Assembly: GCA_027488265.1 (NCBI GenBank)
Contig: JAIYCA010000035.1
Span: 1 to 14,445 of the forward strand
Length of the DNA stretch: 14,445 nucleotides
DNA from: Planctomycetaceae bacterium
Lineage (GTDB): Bacteria > Planctomycetota > Phycisphaerae > Phycisphaerales > SM1A02
Reading direction: 5' to 3'
Shown: positions 6,750-14,386 of the stretch, in pieces
Layout of the letters: the number at the start of each line of letters is the position of its first letter
How positions within the stretch are numbered: position 1 is the stretch's first letter
Program-made: the position numbers and the translations under genes
The notes under the pieces: generated by a model
Database searches by the model: none
Seen by the model: the letters and a program-made list of their open reading frames with translations, nothing else
What the model was told of the DNA's origin: nothing

Positions 6750-8084
6750 TCACGGACGCAAACGTAGTGAAGCCTCGAGTTCACTCAACGACACCACCGT
6801 CTGCGTGCCAGCGTCAAGATCTTTGACCGCAACGTTTCCATCGGCGAGTTCCGCGCCGAGGATCACTGCAAATCGCGCGCGCGCCTTCCCAGCGTCACCG
6901 AGGAGTTTGCCGACGTTCTTCGTCGTTTTCGTCGTCGTGCGCGCGTGCAGGCCAGCGCGACGGAGCCGCATCAGCAGCGACGGCAACAACGCTTCCGCAA
7001 TCTCGCCGCCCGCAGAGACGACGAACGCGTCAGGCCGCGGAAGCAGCGTCGCGCCGTCTTCAGGCAGCAACTTGCGATCGCGAAGCACATTCGCGAGCAC
7101 TACATCGCCCATGCCGAAGCCGCACGCAGGCATCTTTGGTCCACCGAAGAGTTCGACGAGTCCGTCGTAGCGACCACCACCGGCAACCGCGCGTTCAGCG
7201 CCGGAAACTTCATGGACTTCGAAGACGGTTCCCGTGTAGTAGGCGAGGCCGCGAACGATGCCAACATCGACGGTGCACCACTCGAGAATGCCCGCGCGTT
7301 CTGCGGCGGCGCGCACTTCATCGAGCGCTGCGAATTCCGCCTCAGGTACGCCAATCTTCGCCGCCAGCGCCGCAAGCGGCTCCGACAATCGCTGCGTGGC
7401 GCGCGCTGCCGTGTCGAAGCGCGCAACGGCGTCCGCCGAGAGTCCGAGCGCGGCGGCGCGTTCCGCGAACTCTTCTGGTTTCAACTTGTCGCGACGATCG
7501 AGGAGCGTCATCGCATCGCCGGTCTTCTCGTCAGCCACGCCAAGTGCGGCGAGCATGCGCGCGATCGCGACGCGGTGCGAGAGTCGCACTTCGACGTCGG
7601 TCGGCCGCAAACCGAGGCGCTCGAGCGCGAGGACCGCGCACGCGATGACGTCGACGTCGTGCGCCGCGCCTTCGACACCGCAGACATCGACGTTCCACTG
7701 GATGAACTCGCGCAATCGCCCGCGCTGCGGACGCTCGGCGCGGAACATGTTCGGAATAGCGAACCACTTGACCGGCACGGGCAGCGAACCCGCGCGCGCC
7801 GCGACCATGCGCGCGAGTGTCGGCGTGAACTCCGGACGGAGCGCGTAATCGTTCTCGCCACCTGCGCGGCGGAAAGAGAACAGTTCGTTCACAATGCCAT
7901 CGCCCGACTTTGCGGTGTACAGCTCGAGGTGCTCGAACGTCGGACCTTCCACCTCGTCAAAGCCGCAATCGATCGACGCCGAACGCCACGCGCCTTCAAT
8001 GTGACGTCGGACGGCGAGATCACTCGGGTAGAAGTCGCGGGTGCCTTTGGGAGCTTGATACGTGTGGGAGCCTGTGCCTGCCAT
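6750..8084 (-). CDS. hisS: Histidyl-tRNA synthetase
   Basis: A cytoplasmic class II aminoacyl-tRNA synthetase that charges tRNA-His. From ATG 8084 the product has 444 residues, normal for the family. It begins with the usual QAPKGTRDFYPSD segment (10-22). Motif 2 is FRAERPQRGRLREFIQWNVD (114-133) and the HisRS-specific region is RGLAYYTGTVFEV (278-290). AGGGRYDGL (301-309) and motif 3 GFGMG (322-326) follow. The last 90 residues form the anticodon-binding domain, with ...VILGAELADGNVAVKDL. The ATG has no clear Shine-Dalgarno sequence. The frame continues upstream to an ATG at 8168, but those 28 residues resemble no HisRS N-terminus, so the inner start is chosen. In the usual RGLDYYTG motif Asp is replaced by Ala here. 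Confidence 0.95.
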   Translation of the reverse strand: MAGTGSHTYQAPKGTRDFYPSDLAVRRHIEGAWRSASIDCGFDEVEGPTFEHLELYTAKSGDGIVNELFSFRRAGGENDYALRPEFTPTLARMVAARAGSLPVPVKWFAIPNMFRAERPQRGRLREFIQWNVDVCGVEGAAHDVDVIACAVLALERLGLRPTDVEVRLSHRVAIARMLAALGVADEKTGDAMTLLDRRDKLKPEEFAERAAALGLSADAVARFDTAARATQRLSEPLAALAAKIGVPEAEFAALDEVRAAAERAGILEWCTVDVGIVRGLAYYTGTVFEVHEVSGAERAVAGGGRYDGLVELFGGPKMPACGFGMGDVVLANVLRDRKLLPEDGATLLPRPDAFVVSAGGEIAEALLPSLLMRLRRAGLHARTTTKTTKNVGKLLGDAGKARARFAVILGAELADGNVAVKDLDAGTQTVVSLSELEASLRLRP

Positions 8085-8251
8085 GGGGCGGCTAGGGTAG
8101 CGGGCGGCGGTCGACGCGGTTTCGCCGTGAAACGGGCCATTTTCGTGTAGGCCGCAAAACTGCCTCATGCGGCGCGCGGCGCTGCGTACACCATCTCGAC
8201 AAGATCGTTCCGACGCTCAAAACGCACGTCTGAACGCTGTTGCGAACGCTC

Positions 8252-8277
8252 TTCCGGCCCAACGCCCTAGGCCGGAA
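8252..8277. promoter_or_regulatory. Perfect 8-bp inverted repeat upstream of the PEP-CTERM-like gene
   Basis: TTCCGGCC at 8252-8259 and GGCCGGAA at 8270-8277 are perfect inverted copies around a 10-base spacer. It begins about 70 bases before the start codon of the secreted-protein gene. It could be an operator for a dimeric regulator or an mRNA leader hairpin; the sequence does not decide. There is no T-run, so a simple terminator is unlikely. Confidence 0.5.
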
Positions 8278-8308
8278 TCAAGTTGGAACACACTCAAGAT
8301 TCTCCATC

Positions 8309-8315
8309 GAGGAGG
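8309..8315 (+). promoter_or_regulatory. Ribosome binding site GAGGAGG
   Basis: GAGGAGG is five bases before ATG 8321. It fixes the start of the secreted-protein gene and rules out the longer frame from ATG 8240. Confidence 0.75.
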
Positions 8316-8320
8316 CAGTC

Positions 8321-9172
8321 ATGCTTGCATCGAAGCAGGCGGCCCAGGCCGCCCCACGGACATCGCACGTTCGCATCATTGCTCACAGTTCCGAACGCAA
8401 CAGCGCGCGCATGCTCACGATCGTCGCGCTTGCGGCGTTCAATCTCGCATCAACGAACATCTCGTCGGCGTCCATCATCACCGACCACTTCACACGCGCG
8501 GCTGACGAACACGGACTCGGCCACGTGATCCAGTGCGAGATCCTCGGTTCGGCCGCATCCATCGTCGACACGTCGCTCGTGGGCATCGTCCGCCCGAGCG
8601 GATCGATGGAGTGGGACTCGTATGTCGGTCTTCACCGCGTGTCGGCGATCGCCGCTGGTAGTTCCATCTCACTTGCGGAAGCGTCCGCATGGATGGACAG
8701 CGAAGCACGCGGCGAATTCCTCGTCTGGACTCCGTGGTGGAGCAGGACGATCGATACGACGGCGCACTACGTCTCGCCGGTGCATCGCCTGCTGCCAGAA
8801 CTCGATACGGCAAGCGCGTCGATGTTCCGCGACCTCCGTGACGACGGCATCATGGGCAACATCGCGATGCGCCTCGCAAATCCATCAACTACTCTCGTCC
8901 GATGGTGGCTCTACGACGGAAGCGGAGCCACCGTTAGGTTCGGAACGATTGGCGTCGGCGAAACCGAATTCGTACTTTCGATCGAGGATTCGATTGGCGA
9001 GAACGGCAAACTCGTGCTCTGGACGCACGAGAAGTTCGGTGAAACCGGCGCGTGGCATCATGTCTACAACCGCACGATGTACGGCGGCTCCGCCGTGCCG
9101 GCGCCGGGTGCGATCGCCCTTCTCAGTCTCGCCGTCATCGGCGGCACGACGCGCGCACGACGGCGTACATGA
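8321..9172 (+). CDS. Secreted protein of unknown function with PEP-CTERM-like (VPAPGA) tail
   Basis: The product has 283 residues. A 30-residue charged leader precedes a hydrophobic signal segment (MLTIVALAAFNLAS, about 31-44) and a likely cleavage region near SSAS (48-51). The mature part (52-255) is rich in Trp and beta-prone stretches and contains no motif I recognise. The C-terminus (259-283) reads VPAPGA, then a hydrophobic run IALLSLAVIG, then the basic end RARRRT. This is the three-part layout of PEP-CTERM-type sorting signals in the VPxPGA variant frequent in planctomycetes. In other bacteria such tails are processed by an exosortase and direct proteins to the cell surface or matrix; no exosortase gene is in the window. 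A strong ribosome site sets the start. The gene stands alone, divergent from hisS and convergent with the next gene. Confidence 0.85.
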   Translation: MLASKQAAQAAPRTSHVRIIAHSSERNSARMLTIVALAAFNLASTNISSASIITDHFTRAADEHGLGHVIQCEILGSAASIVDTSLVGIVRPSGSMEWDSYVGLHRVSAIAAGSSISLAEASAWMDSEARGEFLVWTPWWSRTIDTTAHYVSPVHRLLPELDTASASMFRDLRDDGIMGNIAMRLANPSTTLVRWWLYDGSGATVRFGTIGVGETEFVLSIEDSIGENGKLVLWTHEKFGETGAWHHVYNRTMYGGSAVPAPGAIALLSLAVIGGTTRARRRT

Positions 9173-9280
9173 CGACTTCAACACACTCGCGACACGTCTA
9201 CGCGTGCACAACACTCGCTCCCCGCTGCGCGGAGGTCCGCTCCGACGCTTCTCGACCACTTTGATGCGCGTCGAGCGCGT

Positions 9281-9862
9281 TCAGACTTCTGCGCGGCGGG
9301 GCAGCATCAAAGCGATGACCACCGACGCGAGCGTCCACGCGATCACCGCGTCGGCCATGTTCGAATACATGTAGGCAAGCGGCAGGTGGAAGAAGTTGCC
9401 CGCGACGCCCCACGTCGCGAGCGCCGTGAAAAGTGAGATCGTGAAGCCGAGGAAGACGCGCCGCCCGGCGCTTCCGCGCGCGCTTGAGAGTACGCACGTC
9501 AGGAGAAGTGCCGCGACGAATTCAATGACGAAACCGCGTATCAGTTCCGACGGCGCCATTGGCGCGATGCCGCCCTTCCGGAAGAGGACGAGCGCGATCG
9601 GGCCCTTCGCCATCCGATCTTCGAATGACTTGTTCGCCGCAACGACCTCGGGGTCGGTGGTCTCAGTCATGTATGTCTCGGGCATCGAAGGCAGGAAGTA
9701 CGCGCCGTCATCGGGCAACGCCGCGTCGAGCGTCTCGAGGATCGCCGCGTCCGACTTCGTCGTCGGATAGGCGAACTCCCAGATGCCGATTGCGGCGTAG
9801 GCGAGGAACCCCCAGAAGAAGACGACGATTGCGGCGACGAACGCAGCGAGCAAGTGGCGCAT
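9281..9862 (-). CDS. Conserved-type four-helix membrane protein, function unknown
   Basis: The product has 193 residues. Hydrophobic helices are seen at about 5-27, 107-127, 135-155 and 168-187. A polar loop at 31-105 is probably extracytoplasmic and contains DDGAYFLPSMPE and the segment MAKGPIALVLFRKGG. The layout 'membrane helix, FWGF, acidic loop with a G-x-Y-F-x-P motif, GP-x-x-x-x-x-F/Y, three helices' matches small uncharacterised bacterial membrane proteins I have seen, but I cannot name a family. There is no Shine-Dalgarno before ATG 9862. It follows the 252-residue protein gene by 65 bases on the same strand, so it may be the last gene of that transcript, though it has no Gly/Gln tract. 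Confidence 0.8.
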   Translation of the reverse strand: MRHLLAAFVAAIVVFFWGFLAYAAIGIWEFAYPTTKSDAAILETLDAALPDDGAYFLPSMPETYMTETTDPEVVAANKSFEDRMAKGPIALVLFRKGGIAPMAPSELIRGFVIEFVAALLLTCVLSSARGSAGRRVFLGFTISLFTALATWGVAGNFFHLPLAYMYSNMADAVIAWTLASVVIALMLPRRAEV

Positions 9863-9927
9863 GCGCGCACGCTACCGCGAACGCAGGAAGCGCGCTCAAA
9901 TACGGCCGCAGGTGATTTCCCGCTTTG

Positions 9928-10686
9928 TCAACGCACCGCGGGCGCGCACGACGCGTCGAGGTCGGGCTTCGTCGTCCAACGGCGCTTTGCGTCAGGCTTC
10001 TCGATCTTCTTTCGGAGGACAACGGTGTTGTCGAGATCGAGGTCGCCGGTCCAGATCCACTTCGCGCCCTTGAAGTCGTGCTGGTAGTACGGCTCCTTTG
10101 GTTGGATGCGCTCCTCGGTGTACTCGACCGCGTTCTCCCACTTCGAATCATCGAAGTCGGCCGCGTACCAACGCTCGGAGAGTTCCTCGATGCGCACCTT
10201 CGGATTGGCAGTATCGCGATCGATCGGGCCGTGGAAGAAGCACTTCGCCTTCCATGACGCGTCGGTGACCGTGCCATCCGCGAACTTGAGGATGAAGCCG
10301 CCGTCACCGATCGCGTTGCCGTATTCGCAACCAGTCTTCGGGTCGGCGTTGTCCTTCGCGAGCACCGCGATCGTCATCGGATATTCAGGGAGGATGTCGA
10401 TCGCGACGACGTTGTGCGGAAGGAAGTCGATCGAATCGACCGCGACGAGTTTGCCGTTGATGTACATGGCGAACCAGTTGTCGGCGTAGCCCGCGGCCTT
10501 CATGGTGTCGGACATCGCGGGCTTCACGATTCCACCTTGGCCACCCTGCCCACCTTGCCCGCCCGCCGCCGCCGGCTTGCGGTTGCCGCCGCGTCCGCCG
10601 CCCTGCTTGCGCGGAGCGTCTTGCATCGCGAGTGAAAGCCCGCCGAGAACGAGGAGTGACGCGGTGAGGATTGTTGTCGTCTTCAT
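9928..10686 (-). CDS. Secreted protein with GGQ-rich linker and jelly-roll-like domain
   Basis: The product has 252 residues from ATG 10686, with GGAAGAG about eight bases upstream. A frame to 10731 adds 15 residues that only push the signal peptide inward, so it was rejected. The signal peptide is about 1-20 (MKTTTILTASLLVLGGLSLA). Residues 27-53 are Gly/Gln-rich, including GGQGGQGGQGG. The rest contains a beta-rich part with WFAMYINGKLVAVDSI (71-86) and a segment ERWYAADFDDSKWENA (171-186). The W-x-x-x-x-F/D-D-S-x-W pattern recurs in galactose-binding-like beta-sandwich modules of secreted enzymes. The end is KWIWTGDLDLDNTVVLRKKI. No catalytic residues are recognisable. It lies 79 bases behind the 1206-residue phosphoesterase fusion, shares its linker style and is probably co-transcribed, so it may be a partner or accessory binding protein. 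Confidence 0.82.
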   Translation of the reverse strand: MKTTTILTASLLVLGGLSLAMQDAPRKQGGGRGGNRKPAAAGGQGGQGGQGGIVKPAMSDTMKAAGYADNWFAMYINGKLVAVDSIDFLPHNVVAIDILPEYPMTIAVLAKDNADPKTGCEYGNAIGDGGFILKFADGTVTDASWKAKCFFHGPIDRDTANPKVRIEELSERWYAADFDDSKWENAVEYTEERIQPKEPYYQHDFKGAKWIWTGDLDLDNTVVLRKKIEKPDAKRRWTTKPDLDASCAPAVR

Positions 10687-10728
10687 GGGTTGAACTCTTC
10701 CGAAGCGCGAACGTGCGCCGCTTGATTT

Positions 10729-10757
10729 CACGCCGGGTTTGATTGCACGCAGGGTTT
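10729..10757. repeat. Near-perfect 12-bp direct repeat in an intergenic gap
   Basis: Cacgccgggttt (10729-10740) and cacgcagggttt (10746-10757) differ at one base and are spaced 17 bases start to start. They lie in the 79-base gap between the large fusion gene and the following gene. This could be a two-copy regulator site or chance. Confidence 0.4.
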
Positions 10758-10765
10758 CATCTCAC

Positions 10766-13700
10766 TCACGGCTTGATCTCGTACGAATCGATGACCGCGC
10801 CGTTGGCTTCGGGCTTGGCGGGCTGACTGCCACCCTGTCCCCCACGCCGCGCGCGGCCTCCGCCCCAACCTTCGCCCGCGGCTCCCCCCGCGTCGGCAAT
10901 CGCCGTGCGGATGAACTCGACCTTCGCGGTTCCGTCATCGGCGATCCCGACACGCACGTGACCCGGGCTTCCATGCAGCGTGCCCGACGCGTAGCCGTAC
11001 TCCTCGGCGCTGCGCGTGTTGCCCGCGAGATTGCCCGGTTGCGGCACGCACTGGTAGTGCACGCCGTCGAGCGTTGAGTGAACGTAGAGGTGATCGTGTC
11101 CGTGGAAGACGGCCGAAACGCCGTGCTTCACGAGCAGTTGGTGAATCGGCATCGGCCAACCCGGGCGACGCGCGGCGAAGCCATCGCTGCCGTCGGCGTT
11201 CTTGCCGCCCCACTCGAAGAACGGCGCACTCTCGACGCCACCGCGCGAGGCCGAGCCGCCGATGCCGCCAACGAGATGGTGGATGAAGACGAACTTCTGC
11301 TTCGCGTTTGACTTCGCAAGTGTTTCGGCGAGCCAGTCGTACTGCGCGCGACCGAGCGTGCTCGCCCAACTCGAATCGACGGGCGCGAGCTTCTCGACGT
11401 TCGGGCCGCCACCGGCACCGCCGCCGCGCTGGCCTTCGCCACCTTGCCCGCCGCCGCCCGCACCACGATTTCCACCGCCGCCGCGCGCGCGCTCCGTCGT
11501 CGACCAGAACGGATCGAGCACGACAATCAGCGCATCGCCCCATTCGAACGCGTAGTAGTTCGCGCCGCGCGCATCTTTCATCGCGGTCATGCCGGTGTAG
11601 GTCTTCCCGTCGATCACCGGCGCGGGAAAGCGCTCGGTGCGCTCGTTGTACGACCACTCACCCATGCCGCGACCGGCGTCGCCCTTCTCACCATCGTGAT
11701 TGCCGAGCACCATGAAGAGCGGCATGGAGTGGCACGCGAGCCCGAAGTAGTAGCGCTGTGCGTCGTACTGCTCGATCGAGCGCTGGTAGTCCTGCCCACG
11801 CTTGTCGGTCATGAACGTGTCGCCGAGGTCGACGAAGAAATCTGGCTTCGCCGCAACCATGTTGGCGAGCGTCTGCTCGTAGACCTTCGGCGTGACACCT
11901 TGATCGAGGTGCGAGTCGGCTTGGATGACGAACGTGAACGGCTTCCCCAGCGCGCGCGGCGTGTGAAACGTGCGCTGCTCGCCGCGCGTCGGCGGCTCGC
12001 CTTCCTTCGGCCACCAAACGAAGCGATAGGTGTACGCCGCGTTCGCTTCGAGACCGGTTAGTGCGAAATTGGTCGGCTCGCCCGCCTTCATGGCAAGTTT
12101 CGTCGTCGTCTCGTTCTTCGCCGATCCGTCACGCGCGTACTCGATCGCGCCGATGCGGTCGGTCGATGCACGCACGCTTGCGGTGATGCTCGTCGCGGTC
12201 GGCTGCGCAAGGATGACTTCATGGTCGGTCGCGGGAACTTCAGTCTTGAACGCGGTCATGCGCGCGAGCAGGCCGCCTTCATCGCGAGCGCCATCGGACT
12301 GATTGCCCGCGCCGGCCTCGCCATCGCGCGCGCCAACTTGTCCACCGCCGCCACCTTGCCCACCGCCGCGTCGGCCCCCTTGGCCTCCACCTTGGCCTCC
12401 ACCTTGGCCTCCACCTTGGCCACCACCTTGGCCACCGCCTTGGCCGCCGCCTTGACCAACGCCTTGCCCACCAGTACCGCCACGTTCACGCTCATTCGGC
12501 GCTGCGCCTTCACGCTGCGGTCGTGCTGGAGCACCTGCGGCTCCATCCGGACGCGCGTAGCGCAGATCAAGCGAGGTCGATCCGATCGTGATGTCCTTCG
12601 TCGCGGCGAGCAGTTCTTCGCGCGTCGGCGTCGCGGTCGCGAGCTTCGGTTCCGCCGAGAGGAAGTAGAGCGTCGTGATGTAGATCTTCTCGCCCGGACC
12701 TTGCGAGCAAGGTGGCGCGTACTCCGCGCGACGCCCGACGTTGTTGAGTCCGAACTTCCCGACCTTCGTGTCACCCGCTTCGAGCGACTTCACATCCGCG
12801 GGAATGCCGTAGCGCACGAGGTAGATGCGCTCGGTGTCGTCTGGCGTGATGTGATGGATCGTGAGCGCGATCGACTTCGTGCCCGCAGGCGCGTTCGACC
12901 AAGTGAACGGCGGCGAAATCGCTGCGCCGTCGCAGGTGTGTTTCGCATCGAGAAGGCCCTGCGCATTGACACCACTCGACGAGAGCGTCATGCCTGACTT
13001 CGGTGCTTCGACCGTCGGTGGTTGAGTGCCACCTTCGCGTTGGCGTCGACCGCCACCGCCCTGACCGCCACCGCCCTGCCCGCCACCGCCCTGCCCTCCG
13101 CCGCCGCGTGTCCGCGGCGCGTACTCCTCCGTGCGCTTCTCGCCGTCTGGTCCAACGAATTCGAAGAGCGCCTTGCCACCTTCCATGACGCGGTAGTTGA
13201 CGAACGAGGTCCGGCCCCCGACCTCGTATCGCAACGACCACGCCTTCTCACCGGTCTGTTCGAAGCCCGTGATCTTCGCGCCGCGCAGCGCCTGCAACGC
13301 AGGGCGCACTCCGTTCGCGTGTGCCTGCGGCACGATTTCGTTCTCGGGCCCAGGGCCAGACAACTCGACCTTGCCGCGCATTCCGCCGTTGATGTACGGG
13401 AACTTCTTCGACGCGTGGTAGTGGTAGGACCGCGTGCCTCCGCCGAAACCCTCGCCCTTCGGCACTTCGCAGAAGTGGCCGTTGAGTTCGTCGAGCTTCT
13501 CGTGCGAGCCGCATGGGCACGCGAGATCGTCGCCCTTCTTCGCCGCAGGATCGAAGAGGCCGTAGATCGGGAATCCATCGAGTGCGTACGCAATCGGCTT
13601 GCCTTTGCCAACGATCTTCTCGATCGCGAGCGGAGCCGCGTGGTAGTGGTAATCGTCGGCGCGTCCACAGTGACCGCCGAACTCGTCGAGTTCACCGATC

Positions 13701-14386
13701 GAGAACGAATCGACGCCACGATTGTTGAGCGCGTTGAAGATCGGAATGCCGTTCGCGGCGAGCGCGACGGCACCCTTCATGAGATTCGATTTGCCGAGAA
13801 CGGGCTTCTCGGCGAGTTCAGGTTTCAGCGGAATCTGCCACGCGTTCGCGCCCGTGTAGTTCTGCGGAAGCGGCACCTGCTGCTGCCACGCGGTGATGCC
13901 GACCATCATCTTCGTTGCGAGCGGCGCGTGCGGCAGGCCGTCCGACTCGACGTAGAGCCAGCGCTCGTCAAAGCGCGTTTTCACGAACGGCGCGAAGGCG
14001 TCGAAGATCGCGGCTTGCGCGGGCTTCGCAGCGGTTTGCGCCGGTGCCGTAGCTGAGTTCGCTGAATCAAACGCACTCGCAAGCGCCAACTCGACGCGCG
14101 ACTCGTTGATCGCGCGGATCGTGGCGATCCGTTCGTCCGCGTACGCGCGAGCGTCACTCGCGAGATCCTCAAGCGCGATCGTCGTGAGATCGCCAGCGCG
14201 CGTCGAGATGCCGATCTTCCCGCTGCGCGCAAAGATGAACGAGCCTTCGATCGACTCGCCCGTGCGAACGTTCGTCCACAGGCGGCTCGCCGCCGAGTCG
14301 AACTCGTCGGGCGGATGGGCGCACGCGATCGACACGCACAGCGCACTCGTGATTCCTGCCGCCACATGCATCATCGAACGATTCAC
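10766..14386 (-). CDS. Secreted SHD1-YHYH-PEBP-metallophosphoesterase fusion with Gly/Gln linkers
   Basis: The product has 1206 residues. Signal peptide is about 1-23 (cut after ACA). Residues 34-88 (RLWTNVRTGESIEGSF... ALEDLASDARAYADE) look like an SHD1-like domain. Residues 158-412 are a YHYH domain, with YHYH at 246-249 and 321-324, ALDGFPIYGLFD (268-279) and HxxxxxLNGHFC. Residues 464-612 are a PEBP (YbhB/YbcL, Raf-kinase-inhibitor-like) domain, with CDGAAISPPFTWSNAPAGTKS, YGIPADVKSL and the late PPCSQGPGEKIYITTLYFL. Residues 718-810 are a purple-acid-phosphatase/Fn3-type sandwich. Residues 816-1160 are a calcineurin-like metallophosphoesterase with DSH (824-826), GD (855-856), GNHD (895-898), HH (1036-1037) and GHDH (1096-1099), so all metal-ligand motifs are present. 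Gly/Gln linkers lie at 427-446, 636-681, 968-994 and 1165-1187. Start is GTG, backed by an excellent AGGAGGTG site and a 4-base overlap with the upstream gene. Substrate is unknown; the frame is unbroken. Confidence 0.9.
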   Translation of the reverse strand: MNRSMMHVAAGITSALCVSIACAHPPDEFDSAASRLWTNVRTGESIEGSFIFARSGKIGISTRAGDLTTIALEDLASDARAYADERIATIRAINESRVELALASAFDSANSATAPAQTAAKPAQAAIFDAFAPFVKTRFDERWLYVESDGLPHAPLATKMMVGITAWQQQVPLPQNYTGANAWQIPLKPELAEKPVLGKSNLMKGAVALAANGIPIFNALNNRGVDSFSIGELDEFGGHCGRADDYHYHAAPLAIEKIVGKGKPIAYALDGFPIYGLFDPAAKKGDDLACPCGSHEKLDELNGHFCEVPKGEGFGGGTRSYHYHASKKFPYINGGMRGKVELSGPGPENEIVPQAHANGVRPALQALRGAKITGFEQTGEKAWSLRYEVGGRTSFVNYRVMEGGKALFEFVGPDGEKRTEEYAPRTRGGGGQGGGGQGGGGQGGGGRRQREGGTQPPTVEAPKSGMTLSSSGVNAQGLLDAKHTCDGAAISPPFTWSNAPAGTKSIALTIHHITPDDTERIYLVRYGIPADVKSLEAGDTKVGKFGLNNVGRRAEYAPPCSQGPGEKIYITTLYFLSAEPKLATATPTREELLAATKDITIGSTSLDLRYARPDGAAGAPARPQREGAAPNERERGGTGGQGVGQGGGQGGGQGGGQGGGQGGGQGGGQGGRRGGGQGGGGGQVGARDGEAGAGNQSDGARDEGGLLARMTAFKTEVPATDHEVILAQPTATSITASVRASTDRIGAIEYARDGSAKNETTTKLAMKAGEPTNFALTGLEANAAYTYRFVWWPKEGEPPTRGEQRTFHTPRALGKPFTFVIQADSHLDQGVTPKVYEQTLANMVAAKPDFFVDLGDTFMTDKRGQDYQRSIEQYDAQRYYFGLACHSMPLFMVLGNHDGEKGDAGRGMGEWSYNERTERFPAPVIDGKTYTGMTAMKDARGANYYAFEWGDALIVVLDPFWSTTERARGGGGNRGAGGGGQGGEGQRGGGAGGGPNVEKLAPVDSSWASTLGRAQYDWLAETLAKSNAKQKFVFIHHLVGGIGGSASRGGVESAPFFEWGGKNADGSDGFAARRPGWPMPIHQLLVKHGVSAVFHGHDHLYVHSTLDGVHYQCVPQPGNLAGNTRSAEEYGYASGTLHGSPGHVRVGIADDGTAKVEFIRTAIADAGGAAGEGWGGGRARRGGQGGSQPAKPEANGAVIDSYEIKP
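12380..12475 (-). repeat. 12-bp coding tandem repeat array (GGGQ units)
   Basis: Eight units of 12 bases start at 12380 (plus-strand consensus ttggcctccacc). The first three are identical, the next three differ by one or two bases, and the last two are degenerate. They code for the GGGQ linker between the PEBP and phosphoesterase parts of the fusion. Identity is greatest at the low-coordinate end and decays toward 12475, as expected for slippage-driven expansion. Confidence 0.85.
13050..13109 (-). repeat. 15-bp coding tandem repeat (GGGGQ units)
   Basis: Four 15-base units start at 13050, 13065, 13080 and 13095 (plus-strand ccgccaccgccctgc). The first three are near identical and the fourth is degenerate. 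They code for the linker between the YHYH and PEBP domains. The 15-base period differs from the 12-base period of the second linker. Confidence 0.8.

Larger units (their letters stand above)
8085..8320. other. Divergent intergenic region between hisS and a secreted-protein gene
   Basis: These 236 bases must carry the promoters of two divergent genes. The visible features are the inverted repeat at 8252-8277 and the ribosome binding site at 8309-8315. No sigma-70-like box pair was convincing on either strand. Confidence 0.4.

Noticed and set aside
6945..8150. Plus-strand open frame of 401 codons
   Set aside because: It is antisense to hisS, whose synthetase motifs are unambiguous.
8085..8168. 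Upstream extension of hisS to ATG 8168
   Set aside because: The 28 extra residues do not resemble a HisRS N-terminus and the family normally begins just before the PKGTRDFYP segment.
12344..12481. Possible CRISPR-like or satellite array
   Set aside because: The units are 12 bp without spacers, lie in frame in a large gene and encode a GGGQ linker.
13022..14056. Long plus-strand open frame of 344 codons
   Set aside because: It is antisense to the YHYH domain, has Arg/Ala-rich shadow composition and no domain, and its opposite strand has clear conserved motifs.
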